The notes beneath the pieces were generated by a model. The model saw only the letters and a list, made by a program, of their open reading frames with translations. It made no database searches and was not told the DNA's origin. The translations under genes and the position numbers were made by a program. From contig JALXCH010000665.1 of assembly GCA_026991005.1 (NCBI GenBank), positions 1 to 32,086 on the forward strand: a DNA stretch of 32,086 nucleotides. Reading direction: 5' to 3'. Shown here piece after piece: positions 8,264-15,424 of the stretch; positions within the stretch are counted from its first letter, which is position 1, and each line of letters opens with the position of its first letter. This stretch comes from Calditrichia bacterium (GTDB taxonomy: Bacteria; Calditrichota; Calditrichia; RBG-13-44-9).

Positions 8264-8591
8264 GGTGGACCTCCCTGCGAATGGAAATTTCAAAAATCAA
8301 AATACAAATCTCTAAATCCAGATAACAAGCAAAAATTGTAAACTTTCAATTCCAGAGAACCAACAGCAACAGAAATAAGATGCAGGTACAGGGGGAATAT
8401 CCGATTCATCTTGTAAAAATTTAAATTTAATTAAAAATCAATTTAATGCCTGGCATTCTGCAATACAGACTATGCGCTTAAATTTAAAACAAAAACTCTT
8501 TGTAAATTCATTAATGCCTAATATATTTTTGGATCAATAGAATTTTCGAAACGATTCCGGGTAGAATGGCAAAAATAACGTGAGGAACGGT
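8264..8591. other. Divergent intergenic region between radC and the ABC exporter
   Basis: An AT-rich 328-base region with no gene. It carries a weak array of ATTTCAAAAATCAAAAT-like units (8285-8330, the complement of the GGAATTTG type), a repeated TTAATGCCT (near 8440 and 8511) and a plausible promoter for the ABC operon at 8500-8527. Confidence 0.6.
8500..8527 (+). promoter_or_regulatory. Putative sigma-70-like promoter of the ABC exporter operon
   Basis: TTGTAA at 8500-8505 and TATATT at 8522-8527 are separated by 16 bases and lie 64 bases before the start codon. The similarity to the general -35/-10 consensus is fair, but promoters of this lineage may differ. Confidence 0.35.
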
Positions 8592-9494
8592 ATGGATATT
8601 CTCAATGTGCAGGGAATTACCAAGATGTACGATGAGTTTCGTGCCGTGGATGGGGTGAGCTTTTCCATTGAAGAAGGTCAATTGTTCGGATTACTGGGGC
8701 CCAACGGAGCCGGAAAAACCACCACCATGCGCATGATTATGAACATCATTATTCCCGATGAAGGGAAAATCGAGCTTTTTGGACAACCTTTCTCGGATGA
8801 ATTAAAAGACCGCATTGGTTATCTGCCGGAGGAGCGCGGGTTGTACCCGAAAATGAAATTGTTGGCTCATCTGCAATTTCTGGGCGAGATGAAGGGACTC
8901 TCCGGCACAGAGGCCCGGCAGAAGGCGCTGGAATGGCTGGAGCGGTTCGATTTGCTCAAATGGGCGGATAATAAGATTCAGGATTTATCCAAAGGGATGC
9001 AGCAGAAGGTGCAGTTTATTGGTACCATCCTGCACCAACCGCAATTGATTATCATGGATGAACCATTCTCCGGGCTGGATCCCATCAACACCAAATTTTT
9101 AAAAGATATTTTACTGGAACTCAAACGCAGCGGACGAACCATCATTCTGTCCACCCATTTGATGGATCAGGCGGAGAAACTGTGCGACGCGATTTGTCTG
9201 ATTAACCGCGGCAAGGTGGTGCTGCACGGGCCGCTGGACGAAATCAAGGCAACGTACAGCCGTAATGCGGTGATTCTGGAATATTCCGGTGATGGGGACT
9301 TCATCGCCCGGTTACCCTTTGTGGAAAAGGTCAACGATTACGGCAATTACATGGAGGTGCGGCTTCGGGCGGAGGCTTCGCCCCAGGAGCTTTTCCGGGA
9401 ACTGGCTCGCCATCCTATTCAGGTGAAACGATTCGAAGCAGCAGAGACCTCGCTGAATGATATCTTCATCGAAATTGTGGGAGAAAAACAATGA
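8592..9494 (+). CDS. ABC transporter ATP-binding protein (NatA type)
   Basis: A 300-residue cytoplasmic ATPase subunit. Visible motifs are Walker A GPNGAGKTT (about 36-44), the YLPEERGLYPKM segment (77-88) typical of this exporter group, the signature LSKGMQQK (132-139), Walker B LIIMDEP (152-158) and the H-loop STH (187-189). A C-terminal extension resembles the DUF4162-like tail of NatA/CcmA-type ATPases. ATG 8592 is chosen because GAGGAA lies just upstream, whereas an in-frame GTG at 8580 lacks such support. Its stop overlaps the permease start (ATGA), so the two form one exporter. The substrate is unknown. Sodium, drug or lipid export are all possible for the family. Confidence 0.92.
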   Translation: MDILNVQGITKMYDEFRAVDGVSFSIEEGQLFGLLGPNGAGKTTTMRMIMNIIIPDEGKIELFGQPFSDELKDRIGYLPEERGLYPKMKLLAHLQFLGEMKGLSGTEARQKALEWLERFDLLKWADNKIQDLSKGMQQKVQFIGTILHQPQLIIMDEPFSGLDPINTKFLKDILLELKRSGRTIILSTHLMDQAEKLCDAICLINRGKVVLHGPLDEIKATYSRNAVILEYSGDGDFIARLPFVEKVNDYGNYMEVRLRAEASPQELFRELARHPIQVKRFEAAETSLNDIFIEIVGEKQ

Positions 9495-10747
9495 AGAAAA
9501 TCTGGAAAATCATCAAACGGGAATTCATTACCAAGGTGTTCACCCGGGGATTTATCATTGCCACTGTGCTGGGACCATTCTTCATTGTTGGCATTAGCTT
9601 TGGTCCGGCATATTTCATGAGTCTGCAGCGGGAAGAACCGTTAACCATACAGGTGGTTGATTCTACCTATCAGGTGTTTCCGGAGCTGGCTACGGTGTTT
9701 AACGATACCTTAAAAAACGGCCAACCCCGGTTTATTTTTAATTCGATTGAACCCGAAGTGTACCGCAGCCGGCGGAATGCCATTCGCCGGGATATTGAGC
9801 AGGAAAAAATAGATGGATTACTGGTGATCCCGGCAGATTTGTTTCAGGGGAAGCGGGTGCGTTATTATGCTAAAAGCGTGAGCGATTACGATCTAATGAA
9901 TCGGTTGCGCAGTGGGATTAGCGAAATTGTCAACAACCACCGGCTTCGGGAAGCCGGGGTGGATCCCGCACTTCTTAAAAATCTTATTCAAAAAGTTCAA
10001 TTGGAAACAATTAAAGTGGTAAAGGGCAAGGAAAAGAAGAGCGGATTCGATCAGGAATATTTTACCTCCTTCACTTTTTTGTTGCTACTTTACATGACCA
10101 TTTTAATGTACGGCAATAACATCATGCGCAGTGTGATTGAGGAGAAAACCTCGCGCATTGTGGAAGTGCTGCTTTCCTCGGCTAATTCTTTTCAACTAAT
10201 GGCGGGGAAACTGTTTGGCGTGGGACTGGTGGGGCTGGTGCAGTACGCCATCTGGGCATTGATGGGAATCGTTGCTTTCCTGTTCGCGGCCAGTCAGATG
10301 CCGGGATTGTTACAATTTGTGAGCATCTCGCCCCAGGTGCTAATCTATTTCATCGTATTTTTTATTGTGGGATTTTTTACGTTCTCCACTCTGTACGCTG
10401 CGGTGGGTTCCATGTGCTCGGACATGCAGGATGCCCAGTCCCTTTCCACACCGGTAACTTTATTGGTAATTATTCCGTTTGTCATCAGCTTTTCGGTAAT
10501 GAAAAATCCTTCCAGTTCTCTGGCACAAATTCTTTCTTACACACCGTTTTTTACCCCGATAATTATGTTCACGCGGGTGATTTTAGTAACACCACCGGTC
10601 TGGGAAATTGGGTTGAGCCTGCTTATCAATTTCCTGGTCATTCTGGGCATCATCTGGCTTTCTGCCCGGATTTACCGGGTGGGCATTTTAATGTACGGCA
10701 AGCGCCCCACACTTCCGGAAATTTTGCGGTGGGTGAGGTATCGGTAA
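9491..10747 (+). CDS. ABC transporter permease (NatB / ABC2_membrane_3 type)
   Basis: A 418-residue membrane subunit. One N-terminal helix (about residues 21-46) is followed by an extracytoplasmic domain of roughly 130 residues. The C-terminal half then holds about six membrane helices, including the conserved IMRSVIEEKTSRIVEVLLSS segment (about 215-234) that couples to the ATPase. This is the ABC-2 type 3 layout of NatB. It overlaps the upstream ATPase gene by four bases, consistent with an obligate pair. It converges with the minus-strand methyltransferase/DUF1016 gene across a 210-base gap with no clear terminator. Confidence 0.9.
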   Translation: MKKIWKIIKREFITKVFTRGFIIATVLGPFFIVGISFGPAYFMSLQREEPLTIQVVDSTYQVFPELATVFNDTLKNGQPRFIFNSIEPEVYRSRRNAIRRDIEQEKIDGLLVIPADLFQGKRVRYYAKSVSDYDLMNRLRSGISEIVNNHRLREAGVDPALLKNLIQKVQLETIKVVKGKEKKSGFDQEYFTSFTFLLLLYMTILMYGNNIMRSVIEEKTSRIVEVLLSSANSFQLMAGKLFGVGLVGLVQYAIWALMGIVAFLFAASQMPGLLQFVSISPQVLIYFIVFFIVGFFTFSTLYAAVGSMCSDMQDAQSLSTPVTLLVIIPFVISFSVMKNPSSSLAQILSYTPFFTPIIMFTRVILVTPPVWEIGLSLLINFLVILGIIWLSARIYRVGILMYGKRPTLPEILRWVRYR

Positions 10748-10814
10748 GTGAAAAGCCGGAGATGAACAATAACCGATTTTGCAACGGCTAAAACTAAAAG
10801 GAATAACTAAAGCA

Positions 10815-10850
10815 TAGTTGGATACTGATTCAGTGGAAAGACATTGAAAC
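10815..10850. repeat. Possible degenerate dispersed repeat (GATACTGAT...GAA)
   Basis: The stretch GGATACTGATTCAGTGGAAA followed by GACATTGAA resembles 32037-32064 (AGATACTGATCCTGGGGAAG then GACACAGAA) over about 28 bases. Both lie in non-coding DNA. It may be a diverged copy of a dispersed element. Confidence 0.3.
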
Positions 10851-10958
10851 AACCGTCCCCGGAGGAATGGAAGGCATTAGAATATAAATCTATTTGTAGA
10901 TGGGCTTAATCATTTGTGCTGCTGTTTTTCCTTGCCTGTTTTTTTCGCATTGTAAATT

Positions 10959-12413
10959 TTATCCGTTTAGAATGCGTTTCTGGCGGGCTTCAAAGCAGAA
11001 GCCGTGCCCCAACTCCAGCAGAAATTCCTGGAGCTTATCCAGCAGTTGATGTTCCAGATTGGTTTCACTCATGACCTCGGCAGGTTTAAAGCCCAGAAAC
11101 TCAAACACATAGGGATCGCGTATGGCCAGCTTTGGTTCAGCCTGGTCTGCCGTGGATTGAACCAGTGCAGCGAGTTTTTCTTTATCTCGTGAAAGTTCAG
11201 ACCGTTCGAAGTAAAGGCTGGCGATCTGGCGCTTGAGTTCCCTTACCGACCAGTTGCCACGAATGCATTCGATTTCGTAGAAGGCACGTTTAAGCTCGTC
11301 ATCAATGGCAACCAGAAGTTCAACATGACTGTAGGACAAGCTGCTCACGAGTTTTTCCGGTGGAACAGACAATTGTGCGGACGCTGTCCGCACTTTTTGA
11401 TTGTTAGCAGCCTCAGGTAGCAAATGTTGAAATTGTGCGGGCACTGTTCGCACAATCTGAGGATAGGTACGGTAAAAGGCTAAATAATTGTACAGTTGCC
11501 TGCGCCCAGAATTACTGATCTCGTACCTGCGAAGCTTCCTGGATAATTCACTGAGTAAATGGTCCCCGTAATTGGCTCGCTCCGCTCCATGCAATTCATA
11601 TTCAGCAATATAGGCACCGATGAGCCAATTACGTAAGGTGAGGCTGATGTTCACAGCCCTACTTGCCTGAGACGCAAGCGATTCGTGTACTTCCTTAATC
11701 GCCGCAATAAGATCGTCAAGGTTAAAAATCTTACCCCCATATCCCAATATCTTCAAATTCTTCCTTATCTCTGCTTCCAGCTTCTGGCTCTCTTCGAATT
11801 GTTTGTAAAGTGTGGCAGTTAATTTAGCTATTTTTTCTTCAAAGGGAATGCCGTCGTCTTCTTGTTCTTCTACTCCAACATAACGACCCGGGGTGAGTAC
11901 ATAACCGTGCTGACGGATCTCCTCGATGGTGACTGATTTCCACCATCCGGGTTTGTCCGCGTAGCCCTCGCCTTTCTTCCAGGCGTGGTAAACATCGGCG
12001 ATCTGCCGAATCTCCTCCTGAGTCAGTTCCCGATGCACCCGATCCACCAAGCGGCCCATGCGTCGCGCGTCGATAAAAAGGATTTCTCCCGTGCGATTTC
12101 GATATCCCCGTTTAATATCTTCTTTTTTATTTCGGGTTACAAACCAGAGGGAAACCGGAATTTGAGTAGTGTAAAAAAGTTGTCCGGGTAAAGCCACAAT
12201 GCAATCCAGCAGATCATCTTCAATGATTCCTTTACGAATGGTAAGTTCAGCATTGGTAGAGGTGGAGAGAGAACCATTTGCCATGACAAATCCGGCTATC
12301 CCATGTGGTGAAAGATGAGAGATGAAATGTTGAATCCAGGCATAATTGGCATTATTGTTAGGAGGTATACCGTACTTCCAGCGCGCATCATCTTTTAACC
12401 GTTCACCCCCCAA
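10959..12413 (-). CDS. HsdM C-terminal part joined to truncated DUF1016 (YhcG-type) protein
   Basis: A 484-codon frame. Residues 1 to about 228 continue the type I adenine methyltransferase of the next gene ([33 protein letters not shown]), so the coding sequence is split by a frame change at a C6 (G6 on this strand) tract, 12406-12411. From about residue 229 the text becomes DUF1016: an N-terminal domain with [13 protein letters not shown] and the region [20 protein letters not shown]. It stops directly after [10 protein letters not shown], before the PDDEXK nuclease core, so about 100 residues are missing. The join lies on a G5 tract (11734-11738). One more G would give an HsdM ending GYGG and a separate overlapping DUF1016 start MGGKIFNL. 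The TTG start is nominal. Probably non-functional or phase-variable. Confidence 0.85.
   Translation of the reverse strand: MGGERLKDDARWKYGIPPNNNANYAWIQHFISHLSPHGIAGFVMANGSLSTSTNAELTIRKGIIEDDLLDCIVALPGQLFYTTQIPVSLWFVTRNKKEDIKRGYRNRTGEILFIDARRMGRLVDRVHRELTQEEIRQIADVYHAWKKGEGYADKPGWWKSVTIEEIRQHGYVLTPGRYVGVEEQEDDGIPFEEKIAKLTATLYKQFEESQKLEAEIRKNLKILGYGGKIFNLDDLIAAIKEVHESLASQASRAVNISLTLRNWLIGAYIAEYELHGAERANYGDHLLSELSRKLRRYEISNSGRRQLYNYLAFYRTYPQIVRTVPAQFQHLLPEAANNQKVRTASAQLSVPPEKLVSSLSYSHVELLVAIDDELKRAFYEIECIRGNWSVRELKRQIASLYFERSELSRDKEKLAALVQSTADQAEPKLAIRDPYVFEFLGFKPAEVMSETNLEHQLLDKLQEFLLELGHGFCFEARQKRILNG
11734..11738 (-). other. G5 tract at the HsdM/DUF1016 junction
   Basis: On the minus strand TAT-GGGGG-TAAG fuses the two proteins in frame. 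With six G, TAT GGG GGG TAA would end HsdM, and the internal ATG (11740-11738) would open DUF1016 with an 11-base overlap. Confidence 0.75.
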
Positions 12414-13279
12414 TCACTCATGTTAAATGGGGGATTAGCCAGAATGTAATCCGCTTTTAAATCTTTGTGTAGATCATTTAAAAAAGTATCTGCATGATGC
12501 GGTCCCAGGTCGGCATCAATGTGTCGAATGGCCAAATTCATTTTAGCCAGTCGCCAGGTTGTGGGATTGGATTCCTGCCCGTAAATGGCAATATCACCCA
12601 TTTTACCACCATGCGCTTCTACAAACTTTTCTGACTGGACAAACATCCCACCGGAACCGCAACAGGGGTCATAAACTCTTCCTTTGTAAGGTTCAATCAT
12701 TTCCACCAGTAGTTGTACTACGCATTGAGGTGTGTAAAACTCACCACCGCCTTTGCCTTCTGCTTCCGCAAACCTCCCCAAAAAATATTCATAAATTCTC
12801 CCCAGTGGGTCTTTGAGGTTATATTCTCTGGCTTTTAGATTGATATCCCCAATTAGCTTCACCAATTCACCCAACCGCACTTTATCGAGCGTGGGACGGG
12901 AATAATCTTTGGGCAAAATTCCTTTTAGACCTGGATTTTCTCTTTCGATTGCTATCATGGCATCATCAATTACGCGCCCAATGGTGGGTTGGGGTGCCAG
13001 TTTCAGAATTCTTTCCCATCGCGCCTCTGGAGGAACCCAGAAAATATTGTTTGCCAGATACTCATCACGGTCTTCGGGATCGGTATAATCTGTTTCCTGC
13101 CTGGATTTGAGTTCTTCGTATTTTTCCTGGAAGGCATCAGAAATGTATTTTAGAAAAATGAGGCCCAGTACTACGTGCTTATACTCCGAAGCATCCATGT
13201 GCCCGCGGAGTTTGTCCGCCATTTCCCACAATTTGTTCTCAAAACCAATGTTCGCACCGTTATTTTTAACAGATGCCAT
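12395..13279 (-). CDS. hsdM: Type I restriction-modification methyltransferase HsdM, N-terminal part (frameshifted)
   Basis: 294 residues forming the N-terminal two-thirds of a type I N6-adenine methyltransferase. It has the HsdM_N helical domain ([20 protein letters not shown], about 19-38), the SAM motif [10 protein letters not shown] and the catalytic NPPF motif (in [13 protein letters not shown]). After NMSDWG the frame runs into VNG and a stop, while the expected continuation GERLKDD lies in the frame used by 10959-12413. One extra G in the G6 tract would restore a 516-residue HsdM once the second tract is also corrected. ATG 13279 is chosen because AAGGAG lies just upstream. An ATG at 13312 lacks support. 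No hsdS or hsdR is nearby, so even a repaired enzyme would be an orphan here. Confidence 0.9.
   Translation of the reverse strand: MASVKNNGANIGFENKLWEMADKLRGHMDASEYKHVVLGLIFLKYISDAFQEKYEELKSRQETDYTDPEDRDEYLANNIFWVPPEARWERILKLAPQPTIGRVIDDAMIAIERENPGLKGILPKDYSRPTLDKVRLGELVKLIGDINLKAREYNLKDPLGRIYEYFLGRFAEAEGKGGGEFYTPQCVVQLLVEMIEPYKGRVYDPCCGSGGMFVQSEKFVEAHGGKMGDIAIYGQESNPTTWRLAKMNLAIRHIDADLGPHHADTFLNDLHKDLKADYILANPPFNMSDWGVNG
12406..12411 (-). other. G6 tract causing the hsdM frame change
   Basis: On the minus strand GAT TGG GGG GTG AAC GGT TAA terminates the N-terminal part. Seven G would read GAT TGG GGG GGT GAA CGG TTA, the conserved DWGGERL of HsdM. A -1 slip on GGG would have the same effect. 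Confidence 0.8.
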
Positions 13280-13366
13280 AGGAACTCCTTTTGTAAATTT
13301 GATTTTAACCATGCAATAAGTTTATTTTTTCAGTTTTAAAATTCCATGGCTAATAGTGAATTTAAT

Positions 13367-13483
13367 TTATTTCTTCCGATTATTATCGAGCTTTAACCAA
13401 TCCCAGAAGGCAGGACAGAAATCAAAACCGTAATGAAGATTTTTGGCCTGAATAAAAACGTTGGTATCCAATAAATATGGCAT
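13367..13483 (-). pseudogene. Truncated DUF4411 PIN-domain toxin
   Basis: The ATG overlaps the stop of the upstream ImmA/IrrE gene (TAATG) and opens 38 codons: MPYLLDTNVFIQAKNLHYG, then FDFCPAFWDWL, then KLDNNRKK and a stop. MxYLLDTNVFIQAKNxHYGFDxCPAFWDWL is the N-terminus of DUF4411, a PIN-like family of about 160 residues often encoded next to ImmA/IrrE antitoxin-like proteins. The match ends at FDFCPAFWDWL. The rest, including the later acidic residues needed for PIN nuclease activity, is absent, so this is a dead toxin fragment. The family call rests on memory of its N-terminal pattern. The break lies within 90 bases of the hsdM start. Confidence 0.72.
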
Positions 13484-14640
13484 TATCCAACTCCCAGCAC
13501 CTGCGCAAACTTTTTGAATGTTTGGTCTTTAGAAACGCCCAGCATGGCGTAGGCATCGCGAAATAACGTTTGTCCTTCCAGGGTACTGCTAATTAGCGCC
13601 AGAGCAAATCGTTTGCTCACCCGGCGGGTAAGATTGTGAAAAAAGTTTCCGCCGCCTTCCTCCGTTGCTGGTCGTTCATAATGTTTCAGCCGTTCCAATA
13701 ATTCCCGGTACATCTGCTGAAAAGTCTGCCAGTCTATAAATTCTGAATCAAACAAACGTCGTAAAATGACCAACGTACTAACTTTAAATGTTCTTGCCAG
13801 ACGATTTAATTCCATCTCCAGAGTGTTATCGGGATTATAGTTTTCTTTTAAATTCGCCATAGGTACCAGCAATTCTGCTGCTACCTGGTTGCACCAACGT
13901 TCTATTTTTTCATCCGAATACCTTGCCAGATTCGCATCTGTTACCCCCGACTTTCCTAACCAGATATGAGCCAATTCATGAGCCAGAGTAAAAGTTCTCC
14001 CGGAAAGCGTATCGGCGCCGTTGATAAAAATGAGCGGAGCGAAATCATCCACCAGAGCAAAGCCACGGAATTCTTCTATTTCTAACGGGCGATGGGTATT
14101 GTTACCTACCACCCCGTTCACCATAACCAATATTCCGATGCGCTCCACCTGATCAATAAAATAACTTAATGCTTGTTTCCAGGTGGGAATCGTACTCCGT
14201 TCATGAATATTTAGTTTTATCTGATTACGAATTTCAGTGGCAACGGTGTTTGCGTCATCTTCTGGTGTAACCGATCCCACAAACGGTAAAGGTCTTTCCC
14301 CCAAAGAGATGAGATAATCACGATACCACTCCTGGCGTTGTTCACAAAGATAAATGGTTTCCAGTAATTCCGGACTGGGTTGGGAAAGCTTAGCTCCTGG
14401 AGTGGTTCGAAAATCTGGAATAGGTAAATTCTCCTCTGGCGGCGCTTCCAGAAAAAGAAAACCTAGTGGTACATGAAGGGTTTTTGCCAGCCGTTCCAGT
14501 TGTTTTAATGTGGGTTGAAGCTTCCCACTTTCCCATTGTTCATATCTGGGAAATGTTCTCGTCAGGGAATCAACCGTTCGCCCGGCACGTAATCTGGCCC
14601 ACCGGAGAAGTTCAGATTTAATGGGTACTCGTAATGGCAT
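13483..14640 (-). CDS. XRE-type HTH / ImmA-IrrE (M78) metallopeptidase-family regulator
   Basis: 385 residues. The N-terminal helix-turn-helix of Cro/C1 type lies at about 5-65 (LLRWARLRAGRTVDSL, YEQWESGKLQPTLKQLERLA). A central region leads to an M78 peptidase domain with the zinc motif HELAH (221-225, in FTLAHELAHIWLG). Such proteins often act as antitoxins or regulators that cleave repressors. Here the stop overlaps the start of a DUF4411 PIN-toxin fragment, so it is most likely the antitoxin/regulator half of a toxin-antitoxin pair whose toxin has been lost. GGAG lies 12 bases before the ATG, and the upstream region is AT-rich and probably holds its promoter. The gene is intact, unlike its neighbours. 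Confidence 0.85.
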   Translation of the reverse strand: MPLRVPIKSELLRWARLRAGRTVDSLTRTFPRYEQWESGKLQPTLKQLERLAKTLHVPLGFLFLEAPPEENLPIPDFRTTPGAKLSQPSPELLETIYLCEQRQEWYRDYLISLGERPLPFVGSVTPEDDANTVATEIRNQIKLNIHERSTIPTWKQALSYFIDQVERIGILVMVNGVVGNNTHRPLEIEEFRGFALVDDFAPLIFINGADTLSGRTFTLAHELAHIWLGKSGVTDANLARYSDEKIERWCNQVAAELLVPMANLKENYNPDNTLEMELNRLARTFKVSTLVILRRLFDSEFIDWQTFQQMYRELLERLKHYERPATEEGGGNFFHNLTRRVSKRFALALISSTLEGQTLFRDAYAMLGVSKDQTFKKFAQVLGVG

Positions 14641-15366
14641 TGTTTGATTATTCTCCAGATTTCAGAATACTAAATTTTTTTAAAATTTTCTCTAATTATT
14701 AGTTTTCACAAATTAATGATTTGCAATTGATTCTACCATTTTTTCAAAGGGAATGCCTTATTTCATTTTAAAAAGCATTTCTGATTTTTACACACATCTA
14801 CCAGAACTACACTATAAGTCGAAAGGTCATTATTCACAAGATTAATTGTTCTTACTATAATCGAATTAAAATTCAAACGGTGTTGCATTTACACTACTTC
14901 TGAAAAATTCAATAAGGTTCCTTTTTGAAAATTAAGTCGAAGACCAATTTGAGAGCATTGCAAAATTGTAAAAATTGCATTCTGGAACCATTTTATTTTA
15001 AATAATCAATTCAAGTTTGTCAAACATATTTTCTTTACTGTCCTGATGTTGTATGCTAACAATTTGAATTATTCAATTATTTTATTTTTCCAATGTTTCA
15101 AGAAAATTTTTACCGTATTTCACTAAAACAATGTTTTAGTGAAGTATCTTTACCTTTCATTCTCAAACTGTTCAAATCTTCCCCCACTACCGAAACCTTC
15201 TGTTGTGGATTCCAATACCCATAAAGGAACAGTTCTTTGTTTGTGTGGGAAGATTGTAGAGAAGGTTCAATTCTTTTTCAAAAAGTGGATATTTTTATTT
15301 TACAGGTTACTTCAATCTGTTCGGTTAATTAAAAAGGGGGGGATGTATGCTGTTGTAAACAAGAAC
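14641..15366. other. AT-rich non-coding region upstream of the XRE/ImmA gene
   Basis: About 725 bases with no credible gene. A + frame at 15139-15405 runs into the ftcD terminator and has no recognisable protein features. The region contains a perfect inverted repeat (15119-15143). On the minus strand it also has a short piece reading GIPFEKMVESIANH and then a stop (about 14711-14755), which resembles the [11 protein letters not shown] stretch of the HsdM here. It may be a decayed part of the accessory island. Confidence 0.55.
15119..15143. repeat. Perfect 11-bp inverted repeat with 3-base loop
   Basis: TTCACTAAAAC, then AAT, then GTTTTAGTGAA. It could be an operator-like site or a cruciform. 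It lies in non-coding DNA about 480 bases upstream of the XRE/ImmA start, has no T-run on either side, and so does not look like a terminator. Confidence 0.6.
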
Positions 15367-15401
15367 AAAAACCTCCCCGGTACTTTTAGCGCACCGGGGA
15401 G
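15367..15401 (-). terminator. Intrinsic terminator of ftcD
   Basis: Stem CTCCCCGGT (15373-15381) pairs with ACCGGGGAG (15393-15401). On the minus strand the hairpin is followed by GTTTTTG. It lies 24 bases after the ftcD stop. Confidence 0.85.
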
Positions 15402-15424
15402 TTGAATACGAGAAGCGAATGGAA

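Noticed and set aside
10395..10791. Second frame (125 codons) overlapping the end of the ABC permease
   Set aside because: It is a shadow frame. The permease frame has the membrane helices and conserved motifs.
12395..12413. Programmed -1 ribosomal frameshifting as the certain explanation of the split hsdM
   Set aside because: The G-run would allow it, but I see no clear stimulatory hairpin, and the truncated neighbour favours decay or phase variation. It is kept only as an option.
15139..15405. Plus-strand 88-codon frame
   Set aside because: It overlaps the inverted repeat and the ftcD terminator and has no recognisable protein features.
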